A stretch of DNA of 14,099 bases from Calditrichaceae bacterium (GTDB lineage: Bacteria > Calditrichota > Calditrichia > Calditrichales > Calditrichaceae). The stretch lies in assembly GCA_030622395.1 (NCBI GenBank), contig JAUXGF010000011.1, forward strand, positions 1 through 14,099, written 5' to 3'. Made by a program: the position numbers and the translations under genes. Shown piece after piece: positions 1 through 7,181 of the stretch. The notes under the pieces are model-generated. The model did not search any database. It worked only from the letters and a program-made list of their open reading frames with translations, and was not told the origin of the DNA. Each line of letters starts with the position of its first letter. The first letter of the stretch is position 1.

Positions 1-250
1 CTACATTTCCTTCATTAATCAAATCGCTCAGCGATAATCCTTGATTCTGATAATTTTTTGCAACACTAACTACAAATCGTAAATTAGCGTTGACTAATTT
101 TGTAAGCGCACTTTGATCGCCTTTTTTAATTTGTTTTGCTAATGTAACTTCATCTTCCGGAGTAATTAGAGACAGAGTGCTAATGTCATGTAAATATCTG
201 GCTAACGATTTATCGTCACCCACATATATTCTTTTATTTAAACCAGCCAT
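1..250 (-). CDS. rpoD: Sigma-70 family RNA polymerase sigma factor, RpoD/SigA type (5' part only)
   Basis: Only the first 83 codons lie in the window; the gene continues past the left edge. The ATG is at 250-248 and follows a strong ribosome binding site, AGGGGGAG, five bases or so upstream. The protein begins [13 protein letters not shown] and goes straight into sigma region 1.2 (about residues 15-45, [20 protein letters not shown]), then the start of region 2.1 (about 58-83) with the diagnostic stretch [20 protein letters not shown] followed by DLINEGN. There is no region 1.1, which fits the short primary sigma factors of Bacteroidota and relatives. It would direct core RNA polymerase to promoters. 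Whether it is the essential housekeeping sigma or a close paralogue cannot be decided without regions 2.4 and 4.2. It appears to have its own promoter and two CRP-like dyads upstream. Confidence 0.9.
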   Translation of the reverse strand, partial: MAGLNKRIYVGDDKSLARYLHDISTLSLITPEDEVTLAKQIKKGDQSALTKLVNANLRFVVSVAKNYQNQGLSLSDLINEGNV

Positions 251-289
251 AACTCCCCCTTTTTATAGTTAAAGTTGGCGTCTGTTGGC

Positions 290-318
290 AATATATAAAA
301 ATTGTTCATAAAAAGTAA
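290..318 (-). promoter_or_regulatory. Predicted promoter of the sigma factor gene
   Basis: Read on the minus strand, TTACTT (318-313) and TATATT (295-290) are separated by exactly 17 bases, giving a sigma-70-like promoter with transcription starting near 283 and a leader of about 33 nt. The -35 box is imperfect, as expected of an activated promoter. A CRP-like dyad abuts it upstream. Prediction from consensus only; FCB-group promoters can deviate from this consensus. Confidence 0.45.
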
Positions 319-333
319 GTGACTTCCATCACT
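318..333. promoter_or_regulatory. CRP/FNR-type dyad 1 upstream of the sigma gene
   Basis: The sequence AGTGA-CTTCCA-TCACT is a perfect 5-6-5 dyad with the geometry of CRP/FNR family operators (E. coli CRP: TGTGA-N6-TCACA). Its centre, 325.5, is about 42 bases upstream of the predicted start of the sigma gene, close to the usual class II activator position. It shares both half-sites with dyad 2. The binder is unknown. Confidence 0.5.
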
Positions 334-341
334 CGCCAAAA

Positions 342-363
342 TTAAGTGATAACAATCACTTAA
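342..363. promoter_or_regulatory. CRP/FNR-type dyad 2, perfect 9-bp arms
   Basis: TTAAGTGAT-AACA-ATCACTTAA is a perfect inverted repeat with 9-bp arms and a 4-bp centre, and contains the same AGTGA-N6-TCACT core as dyad 1. The centres are 27 bp apart, so this one lies about 70 bases upstream of the predicted start. No T-run follows on either strand, so it does not look like a terminator. Confidence 0.5.
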
Positions 364-390
364 GATGATTTTTCAGCTATTGGCGGGGAT

Positions 391-419
391 TTTTAAAAAT
401 GGCTGCGGCAGCGCAAGCC
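391..419 (-). terminator. Possible rho-independent terminator after pgi
   Basis: Read leftwards from pgi, a GC-rich hairpin (arms GGCTTGCG and CGCAGCC, one bulged T, loop CTGC, at 419-401) is followed by ATTTTT (400-395). The stem is good but the T-run is short. It lies about 70 bases beyond the pgi stop and before the sigma promoter, the right place to separate the two genes. Confidence 0.4.
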
Positions 420-431
420 GTGTCTGCTCCG

Positions 432-477
432 AAGCTGTTCCTGTGGGCCGGGGATAGCCGAGCGCTGACAGCTTTTT
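432..477. other. GC-rich stem-loop segment, possible structured RNA
   Basis: AAGCTGT (432-438) and ACAGCTT (468-474) form perfect 7-bp arms around a GC-rich interior that can itself pair (GGC 446-448 with GCC 457-459). On the plus strand the stem ends in a run of five T (473-477), like an intrinsic terminator; on the minus strand it begins just after the pgi stop codon. With the neighbouring hairpin at 401-419 it makes an island far richer in G+C than the surrounding DNA. I do not recognise a known RNA family (not tRNA, SRP, tmRNA or an identifiable riboswitch). Confidence 0.35.
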
Positions 478-488
478 AGAAAGATTAC

Positions 489-1868
489 TTAAAGCATAAA
501 GGCTTGTTTTTTATTAAAAAGAGTTTCAATATCCTTCTTTTTTTGTTCATAACCCTTGCGCCCCATTAAGGCATAGGTTGCTATTTTTCCTTCTTCAACT
601 CCAGGTTGATTAAATGCGTCAATATTTAAAAGACCGCCGGCAAAAGCAGTGGCTGCCTCTAACAAAAAGAAAAAGGCGCCGATATTTTCTTCTGATACTT
701 CAGAAAATTTAATCGTTAAATTAGGACGGTGATTGTTGCTTAAGGCAAGTTCGGTAGCCATTTTTTCAGCGTTTAATAATTCTCCCAGCGTCTTGCCTGC
801 CAGATAGTCGAATTCATGAATATAAGTAAAATGGTTCTTTAATTGTAGATTTTCTTTAAACTTTTCGACTTCTAAAAAAGTGATCAATTTATCGTTAGGA
901 CCTTCTACATATAATTGAACTTGTGAATGTTGATCAGTCGTCCCTAAAGCCTTAACCGGCGTTTGTCCGACTTCAACAACATTTCCTTCGTTATCATACC
1001 TTTTCCCTAAACTTTCCGCCCATAACTGACGGTACCAATCCGCCATATCGCGCAACTTATTACTATAGGGCATCATCACGCTTATGTTTTTCCCGCGTGT
1101 CATATAAATGTAATGTATAGCTGCATATATAAATGCCGGATTCTTTTTCAAATTTTCATTATCACATTTTTCAGCCATTTCAGCCGCTCCGGAAAGCAGT
1201 TTTTTTACATCAATACCGGCAATCGCCGCGGAGATCAAACCTACGGATGACAGAACTGAAAATCTTCCGCCGACGCTTGGCGGGATACGAAAACATTTAA
1301 TCGGATATTCGCGGGCAATTTGGTTTAGCAAGCCCTTTACAGGGTCAGTAGTAAAAAGTAAATTTTTATAGAAATTATCGCCCAATGTATCGGTCAAAAA
1401 TTTCATAAAATATAAAGTTGTCGCCGCTGTCTCAGCGGTTCCCCCAGACTTGGAAACTATATGAAACAATGTTTTTGAAACATCAATATTTTTTACCAGG
1501 TCATTCAACCAATCGGGATCGACATTATCAGGAAAGAACATTTTGGGACTGTTATTCAAATTATAATAAGAATCAAGCAATGAATTCTGCAAGGCAATCG
1601 ACCCTAAAGCGGATCCGCCGATGCCAATATGCACATAATTTTCAAAACGCTTTTTAACAACAGAAGCATACGATTCCAATTCATCGGCTATATCAAACTG
1701 GGAAGGCAGTTTATAAAACCCTAATTTGTTATCTTTGGCTTTTTGCCTTAAATCCTGCAATATTTTTTTTCCGGCAGGAATTAATTTATCAAAATCAGAT
1801 TCGGCTAATCCATGCTTAGCGCCAATATTGGCGTTCATTACATTTGAATAATCAATTTTTAACTGCAT
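489..1868 (-). CDS. pgi: Glucose-6-phosphate isomerase
   Basis: Cytoplasmic enzyme interconverting glucose 6-phosphate and fructose 6-phosphate (glycolysis/gluconeogenesis). At 459 aa it matches the compact bacterial form. Visible landmarks: HIGIGGSALG (about 80-89), the sugar-phosphate loop SKSGGT (139-144), PGI signature 1 around SVGGRFSVLSSVG (198-210), the catalytic glutamate E285 in WAESLGK, H314 in DQHSQ, and signature 2 ending QPGVEEGK with the conserved K428. All expected active-site residues are present. The ATG at 1868-1866 was chosen because AGGAG precedes it by five bases; an in-frame ATG nine codons upstream (1895) has no such site and would add an unconserved extension. A terminator for clpC lies upstream, so pgi is probably transcribed independently. 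Confidence 0.96.
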   Translation of the reverse strand: MQLKIDYSNVMNANIGAKHGLAESDFDKLIPAGKKILQDLRQKAKDNKLGFYKLPSQFDIADELESYASVVKKRFENYVHIGIGGSALGSIALQNSLLDSYYNLNNSPKMFFPDNVDPDWLNDLVKNIDVSKTLFHIVSKSGGTAETAATTLYFMKFLTDTLGDNFYKNLLFTTDPVKGLLNQIAREYPIKCFRIPPSVGGRFSVLSSVGLISAAIAGIDVKKLLSGAAEMAEKCDNENLKKNPAFIYAAIHYIYMTRGKNISVMMPYSNKLRDMADWYRQLWAESLGKRYDNEGNVVEVGQTPVKALGTTDQHSQVQLYVEGPNDKLITFLEVEKFKENLQLKNHFTYIHEFDYLAGKTLGELLNAEKMATELALSNNHRPNLTIKFSEVSEENIGAFFFLLEAATAFAGGLLNIDAFNQPGVEEGKIATYALMGRKGYEQKKKDIETLFNKKQAFML

Positions 1869-1880
1869 ACAAACTCCTGA
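1866..1880 (-). promoter_or_regulatory. Ribosome binding site deciding the pgi start
   Basis: Minus-strand AGGAG five bases before the ATG at 1868 selects this start over the upstream in-frame ATG at 1895, which lacks such a site. Confidence 0.7.
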
Positions 1881-1908
1881 TAATAAGTTTGTCATTATTT
1901 AGTGTTTG

Positions 1909-1937
1909 AATATAACCGTAAGATAAAAAAAGCCCAA
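1909..1937 (-). promoter_or_regulatory. Weak candidate promoter of pgi
   Basis: Minus-strand TTGGGC (1937-1932), 17 bases, then TATATT (1914-1909), with a start near 1902 and a leader of about 34 nt. The -35 box lies inside the terminator stem of clpC, so the two signals would share DNA. The -10 is good and the -35 poor; no better candidate is visible between the terminator and the pgi start. Confidence 0.3.
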
Positions 1938-1955
1938 GTAAAAATTACCTGAGCT
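1925..1955 (-). terminator. Rho-independent terminator of clpC
   Basis: On the minus strand AGCTCAGGTAA, loop TTT, TTACTTGGGCT form an 11-bp stem with two G-U pairs, followed directly by seven T. It lies 55-85 bases after the clpC stop and upstream of pgi, a clear transcription end for clpC. Confidence 0.85.
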
Positions 1956-2009
1956 GTAATAGATTTATCAGCCGGCTGTATTCCCGATTTTTAAAGCGGT
2001 ATAGCGGCT

Positions 2010-4475
2010 CTATTTTATTTCTACATCCTTTGTACTATCTTCTTTACGGTCTATTTCTGTAAGACTAAGCTCATCTTTATTTTTCATTTTAATTTGGATG
2101 ATACTACCGTCATTAAACGTGCCTTTTAGAAGTTTGTCTACAATTGGATCTTCAATTAATTTCTGAATGGCTCTTTTCAAGGGCCGGGCGCCATATAAGG
2201 GGTCGAATCCTTTTTCAGTTAAAAATTTCTTAGCCCCTTCGGTTAATTGAAATTTAATATTCCGTTCTTTTAATTTTAAAAGTAATTCATCCAAAGACAA
2301 TTTGACTATTTTAGCGGCATCCTCGGTATCGAACTGTTTAAAAAATACAGTATCATCCAAACGGTTAAGAAATTCCGGGTTGAAAGTCCGTTTTAATTCT
2401 TCAGAAATTTTCTTTTTTATATTTTCATATTTATCATCAATTTTAGTATCTGTAAAACCATAACTGGATATATTTTTTAAATCCCTAACCCCAATATTAG
2501 AGGTCATTATTAAAATAGTGTTTTTGAAATCGACTTTATGTCCCAGAGAATCCGTGAGCTGTCCTTCATCCATTATTTGAAGCAGGATATTAAAAACGTC
2601 GGGATGCGCTTTTTCAATTTCATCTAACAGAATAACTGAATAAGGATGACGTCTGATTTTTTCCGTTAAAGTTCCGCCTTCCTCATAGCCAATATAGCCC
2701 GGAGGAGCGCCCACAAGACGGGAAACTGTAAATTTTTCCATATATTCACTCATATCGACGCGCACTAAGGAATCATAACTTTCGAACAGGTATTTGGCCA
2801 ACTCTTTAGCAAGATAGGTTTTACCAACGCCGGTCGGTCCTAAAAATATAAATGATCCGATTGGGCGGTGATGATCTTTTAACCCTGCTCTTGCCCGCCG
2901 GATAGCTTTAGAGATCGTCTCAACAGCTTCATCCTGACCGATTACTATCTTTTTTATATTCTTTGTCATATCCAGAAGTCTCTCAGATTCGCCGGCTGCA
3001 ATCCTTTGTGTCGGAATGCCTGTCATCATAGAAACAACGGCGGCAATGTCATCTTCGGTAACAGTTGCGGTGCGGCTTTCTTCGGATTCTTCCCAACGAA
3101 TGCGCTCTTTTTCCAATTTTTCGCCTAAACTGCGTTCCATATCGCGTAATTTTGCGGCTCTTTCAAAATCCTGCAATTTAGCCAGCGATTCCTTTTCTGT
3201 TTTAACGCGTTCAATTTCATCTTCTAAATTTAAAATCTCTTTCGGAACATTGATATTAGCGAGATGTACGCGAGAACCCGTTTCATCTAAAACATCGATG
3301 GCTTTATCAGGAAAATTCTTATCAGTAATATATCTCTCGGATAATTTAATAATAGATTCGATTGCCTCATTTGAAAATAAAACATTATGGTGCGCTTCAT
3401 AGCGGTCTTTTACGGAATTCAATATATCCAATGTTTCTTCGGCTGTAGTTGGTTCAACCATCACTTTTTGGAAACGTCTTTCAAGAGCGCCGTCTTTCTC
3501 GATATACATGCGGTACTCATCCAAAGTGGTGGCTCCTATGCATTGCAGTTCACCTCTTGCCAGGGCGGGCTTAAACATATTTGAAGCGTCAAGCGACCCG
3601 GAAGCTCCACCAGCCCCTACTATTGTATGAAGCTCGTCTATAAACAAAATCACATCTTCCGCTTTTTCCAGTTCAGTCATAATTGCTTTCATTCGTTCTT
3701 CAAATTGTCCGCGATACTTTGTTCCGGCAACGATAGAACCCATATCGAGTGAGACAAGGCGTTTGTTATGCAGCGCCCGCGATACTTTTTTCTGAATAAT
3801 TCTTAAACCTAAACCCTCGGCAATGGCGGTTTTACCGACGCCCGGTTCTCCAATCAAAACAGGATTATTCTTTTTTCTCCTGCTCAATATTTGCGCCACT
3901 CGTTGAATTTCTTTATCCCTTCCAATGATCGGATCAAGCTTACCATCAACCGCCAATTGTGTAAGATCACGCCCGAAATGATCTAAAGCGGGCGTTTTAG
4001 TTTTCTTTGCAGTTTGTTTGGGAACAGGCAGGGTTGGTTTTCCCGCTAATATATTTTCAAGCTCATTGTAGCAGTTTGAATAATCAATATTAAATGTGAT
4101 AAGAATTTGGGCGGCTAAACTATCTTTTTCTTTTAATATTGAAAGAAGTAAATGTTCGGTGCCGATGACGTCATTCTTGAAATTTTTTGCTTCGATATAA
4201 GTCAGTTTTAATGCTTTTTCGGCGCGCTTGGAAAGCGGCAGGTTGCCGATGGTCATGGTGCCGCCGGATGGAGCTGTCGAATCTTCTACTGCTTTTCTTA
4301 GTTTATTTAAATCACATCCGAGATTCTGTAATATTTTGACGGCAATGCCTTCGTTTTCTTTTATTATTCCAAGCAGTAAGTGTTCAGTGCCTATATAGTC
4401 GTGACCGAGCCGCATGGCTTCTTCTTTTGAATATCTGATCACTTTTTGAACGCGGCTGGTAAAATTATTCTTCAT
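2010..4475 (-). CDS. clpC: ClpC-type AAA+ unfoldase (Clp protease ATPase subunit)
   Basis: Hexameric ATP-driven unfoldase expected to feed substrates to ClpP in the cytoplasm. At 821 aa it has the standard length. Domains in order: paired Clp N repeats (about 1-145, with [11 protein letters not shown] and [11 protein letters not shown] marking the two repeats); AAA-1 with Walker A GEPGVGKT (209-216), pore loop KYRGQF (253-258) and Walker B ILFIDE (276-281); a UVR-containing middle region (about 412-460, [17 protein letters not shown]), which separates ClpC from ClpA and ClpB; AAA-2 with Walker A GPTGVGKT (546-553), pore loop GYIGY (593-597) and Walker B VILLDE (614-619); and a C-terminal D2-small domain. 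The loop expected to dock on ClpP reads YGF (672-674) where many family members have [ILV]-G-[FL]. Start at ATG 4475, preceded by AGGAAA. No clpP, ctsR or mcsAB lies beside it. Confidence 0.96.
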   Translation of the reverse strand: MKNNFTSRVQKVIRYSKEEAMRLGHDYIGTEHLLLGIIKENEGIAVKILQNLGCDLNKLRKAVEDSTAPSGGTMTIGNLPLSKRAEKALKLTYIEAKNFKNDVIGTEHLLLSILKEKDSLAAQILITFNIDYSNCYNELENILAGKPTLPVPKQTAKKTKTPALDHFGRDLTQLAVDGKLDPIIGRDKEIQRVAQILSRRKKNNPVLIGEPGVGKTAIAEGLGLRIIQKKVSRALHNKRLVSLDMGSIVAGTKYRGQFEERMKAIMTELEKAEDVILFIDELHTIVGAGGASGSLDASNMFKPALARGELQCIGATTLDEYRMYIEKDGALERRFQKVMVEPTTAEETLDILNSVKDRYEAHHNVLFSNEAIESIIKLSERYITDKNFPDKAIDVLDETGSRVHLANINVPKEILNLEDEIERVKTEKESLAKLQDFERAAKLRDMERSLGEKLEKERIRWEESEESRTATVTEDDIAAVVSMMTGIPTQRIAAGESERLLDMTKNIKKIVIGQDEAVETISKAIRRARAGLKDHHRPIGSFIFLGPTGVGKTYLAKELAKYLFESYDSLVRVDMSEYMEKFTVSRLVGAPPGYIGYEEGGTLTEKIRRHPYSVILLDEIEKAHPDVFNILLQIMDEGQLTDSLGHKVDFKNTILIMTSNIGVRDLKNISSYGFTDTKIDDKYENIKKKISEELKRTFNPEFLNRLDDTVFFKQFDTEDAAKIVKLSLDELLLKLKERNIKFQLTEGAKKFLTEKGFDPLYGARPLKRAIQKLIEDPIVDKLLKGTFNDGSIIQIKMKNKDELSLTEIDRKEDSTKDVEIK

Positions 4476-4516
4476 TTATATTTTCCTAAAATATTTTCAA
4501 GCTATTTTTAAATCAA

Positions 4517-4545
4517 AATTTAGTATAATAGTGAATGAGTGTCAA
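4517..4545 (-). promoter_or_regulatory. clpC: Predicted sigma-70-type promoter of clpC
   Basis: Minus-strand consensus TTGACA (4545-4540), 17 bases, TAAATT (4522-4517). The start would be near 4510, a leader of about 35 nt. The -35 overlaps the left arm of a 10-bp inverted repeat. Neither CIRCE (HrcA) nor a recognisable CtsR heptad repeat is present, so heat-shock control of those types is not supported. Confidence 0.6.
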
Positions 4546-4612
4546 GCCATAACCGGTAAAATTGTACATGAAATATCTATCCCTGTTTATTTATAAACCC
4601 GCATGGCTTGAC
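4541..4612. repeat. 10-bp inverted repeat with outward-facing TTGAC boxes
   Basis: GTCAAGCCAT (4541-4550) and ATGGCTTGAC (4603-4612) are perfect reverse complements 52 bp apart. Each strand therefore carries ATGGCTTGAC reading outwards: the left copy supplies the clpC -35, and the right copy would be a plus-strand -35 (TTGACT, 4608-4613) with only a poor -10 (CAATGT, 4631-4636). It could be a paired regulator site or a coincidence of divergent promoters. Confidence 0.45.
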
Positions 4613-4999
4613 TGTGCAATAAATAATGTGCAATGTGTCCCAACCTTTTGTGGAAGTATTCTAAGATTATTTAAGAACAAAATCCAACGATTTTATATTA
4701 TAATATCGCAAAACTAATCTTGATTATCGGAATGAATTGTAAAATAATAAATCACAATTAAAAAAATTCAAAACGATTCATTACTGAGTGGTATAAATTT
4801 TTAAAGCCATTGGGATTTTTGTTCCGATTATACAGAACGTATTTTGGGATTTAATAATCATTATTAAAATTAAAAATGTTTTAGATAGATTTAGAAATTC
4901 TTTTAAAATCGCTAATCATCAATCCATGATTAATTGGGATGAAAATGATTTCATATTATGAATAATTCAGAGTATAATTCTTTTTGATTTAATAATTAC
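4613..4999. other. AT-rich gene-free stretch
   Basis: No credible coding frame on either strand and no recognised RNA. It holds a 7-bp direct repeat GTGCAAT (4614-4620 and 4628-4634) and three small AT-rich dyads: TTAATAA-TCA-TTATTAA (4851-4867), TAATCAT-CAATCC-ATGATTA (4913-4932) and TTCATA-T-TATGAA (4950-4962). The dyads lie upstream of the promoter of the next gene and could be operators, but AT-rich dyads arise easily by chance. Confidence 0.4.
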
Positions 5000-5028
5000 T
5001 TGACAATAATCTCCGCTGACTGTTATCT
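5000..5028 (+). promoter_or_regulatory. Predicted promoter of the outer-membrane protein gene
   Basis: Consensus TTGACA (5000-5005), 17 bases, TTATCT (5023-5028), giving a start near 5035 and a leader of about 32 nt before the ATG at 5067. Confidence 0.6.
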
Positions 5029-5066
5029 TAAAATATTCCGTTGAATATAATAACAGGAAACGTCAA

Positions 5067-5819
5067 ATGAAAAAAAAATATATCTATTTATTAGTATCAA
5101 TCATTTGTATTAATCTAAACGCCCAGGACGTTCAAACTATACAATCAATTAATATAATTGACTGCCCAACCGCCGCTCTCTTGGATAAAGGAAGTTTTTT
5201 AACCGGCTTGAATGTTTACCACAACGGCGGGTTGTTGGGTTTAATGGAAGTTGGGGTTACAAATAGAATAATGTTTGGGATCTCTTACGGCGGAACGAAT
5301 ATAATCGGCACGGGACCTGTAGATTGGAACCCGCGGGTGGGAGTAAATATCCGCTATCGATTATTTAATGAGCAGGAAACGTTTCCCGCTATTTGTATTG
5401 GCTACGACAACCAGGGCAAAGGAGTGTATGTAGATTCGCTGAAACGATATTTGGAAAAATCGAAAGGTTTGTATGCCTCTATAAGTAAAAGTTACTTTTT
5501 CCTGGGGACATTTGCGATTCATGCCGGGGTAAATTACAGCTTTGAAAATAATGACGGCGATAAAGACATTAACGGTTATCTTGGTTTTGAGAAAAGCATA
5601 AATGATGAATTAGGCATATCCGCTGAGTACGATCTTGCAATAAACGATAACAAAGATAACGGCATAGGCAAAGGGAAAGGATATCTCAACGCCGGTATAA
5701 AATGGTCTTTGGACGGAAGATTTTTTATTGATTTTATTTGGAAAAATATTTTAAAGAATAATAATCTGTATCCTTACTCCAGCAGAGAGATCAGGTTGAA
5801 TTACGTTGAATATTTTTAA
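5067..5819 (+). CDS. Predicted small outer-membrane beta-barrel protein (function unknown)
   Basis: 250 aa. Residues 1-20 are a signal peptide (MKKKYIYLLVSIICINLNAQ, cleavage probably after Ala19 or Gln20). The mature part is a series of short alternating strands rich in Gly, Tyr and Phe, for example SFLTGLNVYHNGGLLGLMEV (about 43-62), RVGVNIRYRLF (90-100), PAICIGYDNQG (107-117), FAIHAGVNYSF (149-159) and YLNAGIKWSLDGRFFIDFIW (206-225). It ends in YVEYF, with the terminal aromatic typical of proteins handled by BamA. The central GYDNQGKGVYVDS-plus-strand pattern recalls YjbH/DUF-type barrels found in FCB bacteria, but I cannot assign a family. The ATG follows AGGAAA. It is monocistronic and converges with the peptidase gene, with 33 bp between stops and no clear terminator. 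Confidence 0.8.
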   Translation: MKKKYIYLLVSIICINLNAQDVQTIQSINIIDCPTAALLDKGSFLTGLNVYHNGGLLGLMEVGVTNRIMFGISYGGTNIIGTGPVDWNPRVGVNIRYRLFNEQETFPAICIGYDNQGKGVYVDSLKRYLEKSKGLYASISKSYFFLGTFAIHAGVNYSFENNDGDKDINGYLGFEKSINDELGISAEYDLAINDNKDNGIGKGKGYLNAGIKWSLDGRFFIDFIWKNILKNNNLYPYSSREIRLNYVEYF

Positions 5820-5852
5820 AAAAACAAGAATCAGCTCCGCTAAATTAAAATA

Positions 5853-7013
5853 TTAATCAAACTTTTTAAGTATATCTTTAACCGCGTCCTTATGAACCAT
5901 AAAAGTCAATATCTTTAATTTGATATAATCGTCCCTAAAAAAGAAATAACCTTTGTATTCCCCATAATGCGCACTGGAACCCGAATCTTTAATCAAAAAC
6001 CAATCGCGCCCGCCTTTTTTTGCATAACCGACAAGATGTATACCGTGATCGTCATCTGTTGTTTTATTATAAATCCGTAATTCGCGTGAATACTGGTTTA
6101 TGTCTTTTTGCGCTAAATCCCATGGTACAATAATAGCAATATCTTCCCAGCGGTTTCTACCCGGTTCGCTGACGTCGCCGCCGGTTTCTAGCGAATATCC
6201 GTTTTTAATCGCATTTCTAATCGCTTTGTAAAATACATCAAGCGGGATGTTATGGTAAACATCGCTGTGCCACCAGTTATCCTCAACTTCAAATTCGCCG
6301 GTTGTATAAAAAGGGGTTTTTAAAGTCGACATAAAATCAACATAATCGTCCATGTTAAGTTGACAAACTTCATCGCGGAAGCTTACCGGCGTGTACGATT
6401 TACCCTGATAATCGAAGTTAGCGGGCGGTTTACCGATATATTTATTTAAAATTTGTTTTAGATTGTTTAATACAATTTTTTCATCCCAATAATTATTTTT
6501 TTCTATAAATTGGAGATAATCATCCATTTCATCATAAAGACTATCGTGGTTATGCTTCTTTAGTCCATTGATTAATCCTGTATATACTTCTTGCGGCACA
6601 CATCCGTATTGTTTAATTCTTTCCAAAACAGCGTTTGCCTCAGACCCTTGCGCAAACTTCGAATCTCCTTTTTCTTTGACAAAACGCCGCGCTTTTTCAA
6701 TATATTCCCAGTAAACAGTATAAATTTCGGATAACTTAATTTTTTTTGAATGTAAGCGGTATATCTCCGACTCAAAAAACGATGTTGTGGAAAATGCCCA
6801 ACATGTTCCGGCAGTATCCTGGCGTATCGGTTCAAAATGAAATGCCTGTGTTTTAAAATCTTTTAATTGCGGTCTTTTTATTTTCGAGAAATCGCCGGTG
6901 AGGATATCTTTTTCCTTATCCCAAATAAATTTCTTTTGATATTCAGCCTTATCCTGTGCAAAAATAATATTAACAGTTAAAACAACAAATAGAATAATTT
7001 TAATAAATCTCAT
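5853..7013 (-). CDS. Exported C1-family cysteine peptidase (bleomycin hydrolase/aminopeptidase C-like)
   Basis: 386 aa from the ATG at 7013, chosen because AGGAG lies just upstream and because it exposes a signal peptide (residues 1-20, MRFIKIILFVVLTVNIIFAQ). A longer frame reaching 7088 would bury that signal. Family landmarks: oxyanion Gln65 and catalytic Cys71 in RQDTAGTCWAFS, catalytic His323 in DDHGIHLVGY, and the C-terminal MVHKDAV motif seen in bacterial aminopeptidase C. It is shorter than bleomycin hydrolase proper (about 450 aa). The third catalytic position, normally Asn in an NSWG context, reads IKDSGSS: Asp343 replaces Asn and the following Trp is missing. Activity is therefore likely but not certain, since this residue is less essential than Cys and His in papain-type enzymes. 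The expected location is the periplasm or outside the cell. Divergent from the cNMP-binding gene. Confidence 0.87.
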   Translation of the reverse strand: MRFIKIILFVVLTVNIIFAQDKAEYQKKFIWDKEKDILTGDFSKIKRPQLKDFKTQAFHFEPIRQDTAGTCWAFSTTSFFESEIYRLHSKKIKLSEIYTVYWEYIEKARRFVKEKGDSKFAQGSEANAVLERIKQYGCVPQEVYTGLINGLKKHNHDSLYDEMDDYLQFIEKNNYWDEKIVLNNLKQILNKYIGKPPANFDYQGKSYTPVSFRDEVCQLNMDDYVDFMSTLKTPFYTTGEFEVEDNWWHSDVYHNIPLDVFYKAIRNAIKNGYSLETGGDVSEPGRNRWEDIAIIVPWDLAQKDINQYSRELRIYNKTTDDDHGIHLVGYAKKGGRDWFLIKDSGSSAHYGEYKGYFFFRDDYIKLKILTFMVHKDAVKDILKKFD

Positions 7014-7104
7014 GATGCGCTCCTTAATAAATGTTTTATTTAGCCTGTAATTTAACTTTTTATAACTTAATTTCAAAACTATAATCACTTTATCTATATA
7101 ATTC

Positions 7105-7133
7105 TTGCCATAATATTAGCGCTGAATTATATT
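7105..7133 (+). promoter_or_regulatory. Predicted promoter of the cNMP-binding protein/AI-2E transporter pair
   Basis: TTGCCA (7105-7110), 17 bases, TATATT (7128-7133), with a start near 7140 and a leader of about 42 nt. It sits in the 168-bp divergent gap between the peptidase and the cNMP gene; no equally good box was found for the peptidase. Confidence 0.5.
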
Positions 7134-7181
7134 AAAACTTTGAATTATTAAAAAATATTCAGCCCGTAATGTGGAGGCTTT

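Noticed and set aside
342..363. Perfect dyad upstream of the sigma gene as a terminator of pgi
   Set aside because: AT-rich stem with no T-run on either side; its match to the neighbouring dyad core points to an operator.
401..474. tRNA, 6S or riboswitch in the GC-rich island
   Set aside because: No T-loop motif, no anticodon arm geometry, no recognisable aptamer core; left as an unassigned structured segment.
1418..1657. Frames antisense to pgi, clpC, the peptidase and the HtrA genes (for example 1418-1657, 3016-3402, 6572-6835, 12549-12872)
   Set aside because: They lie fully within strong, recognisable genes on the other strand or in another frame, and show no family motifs or start signals.
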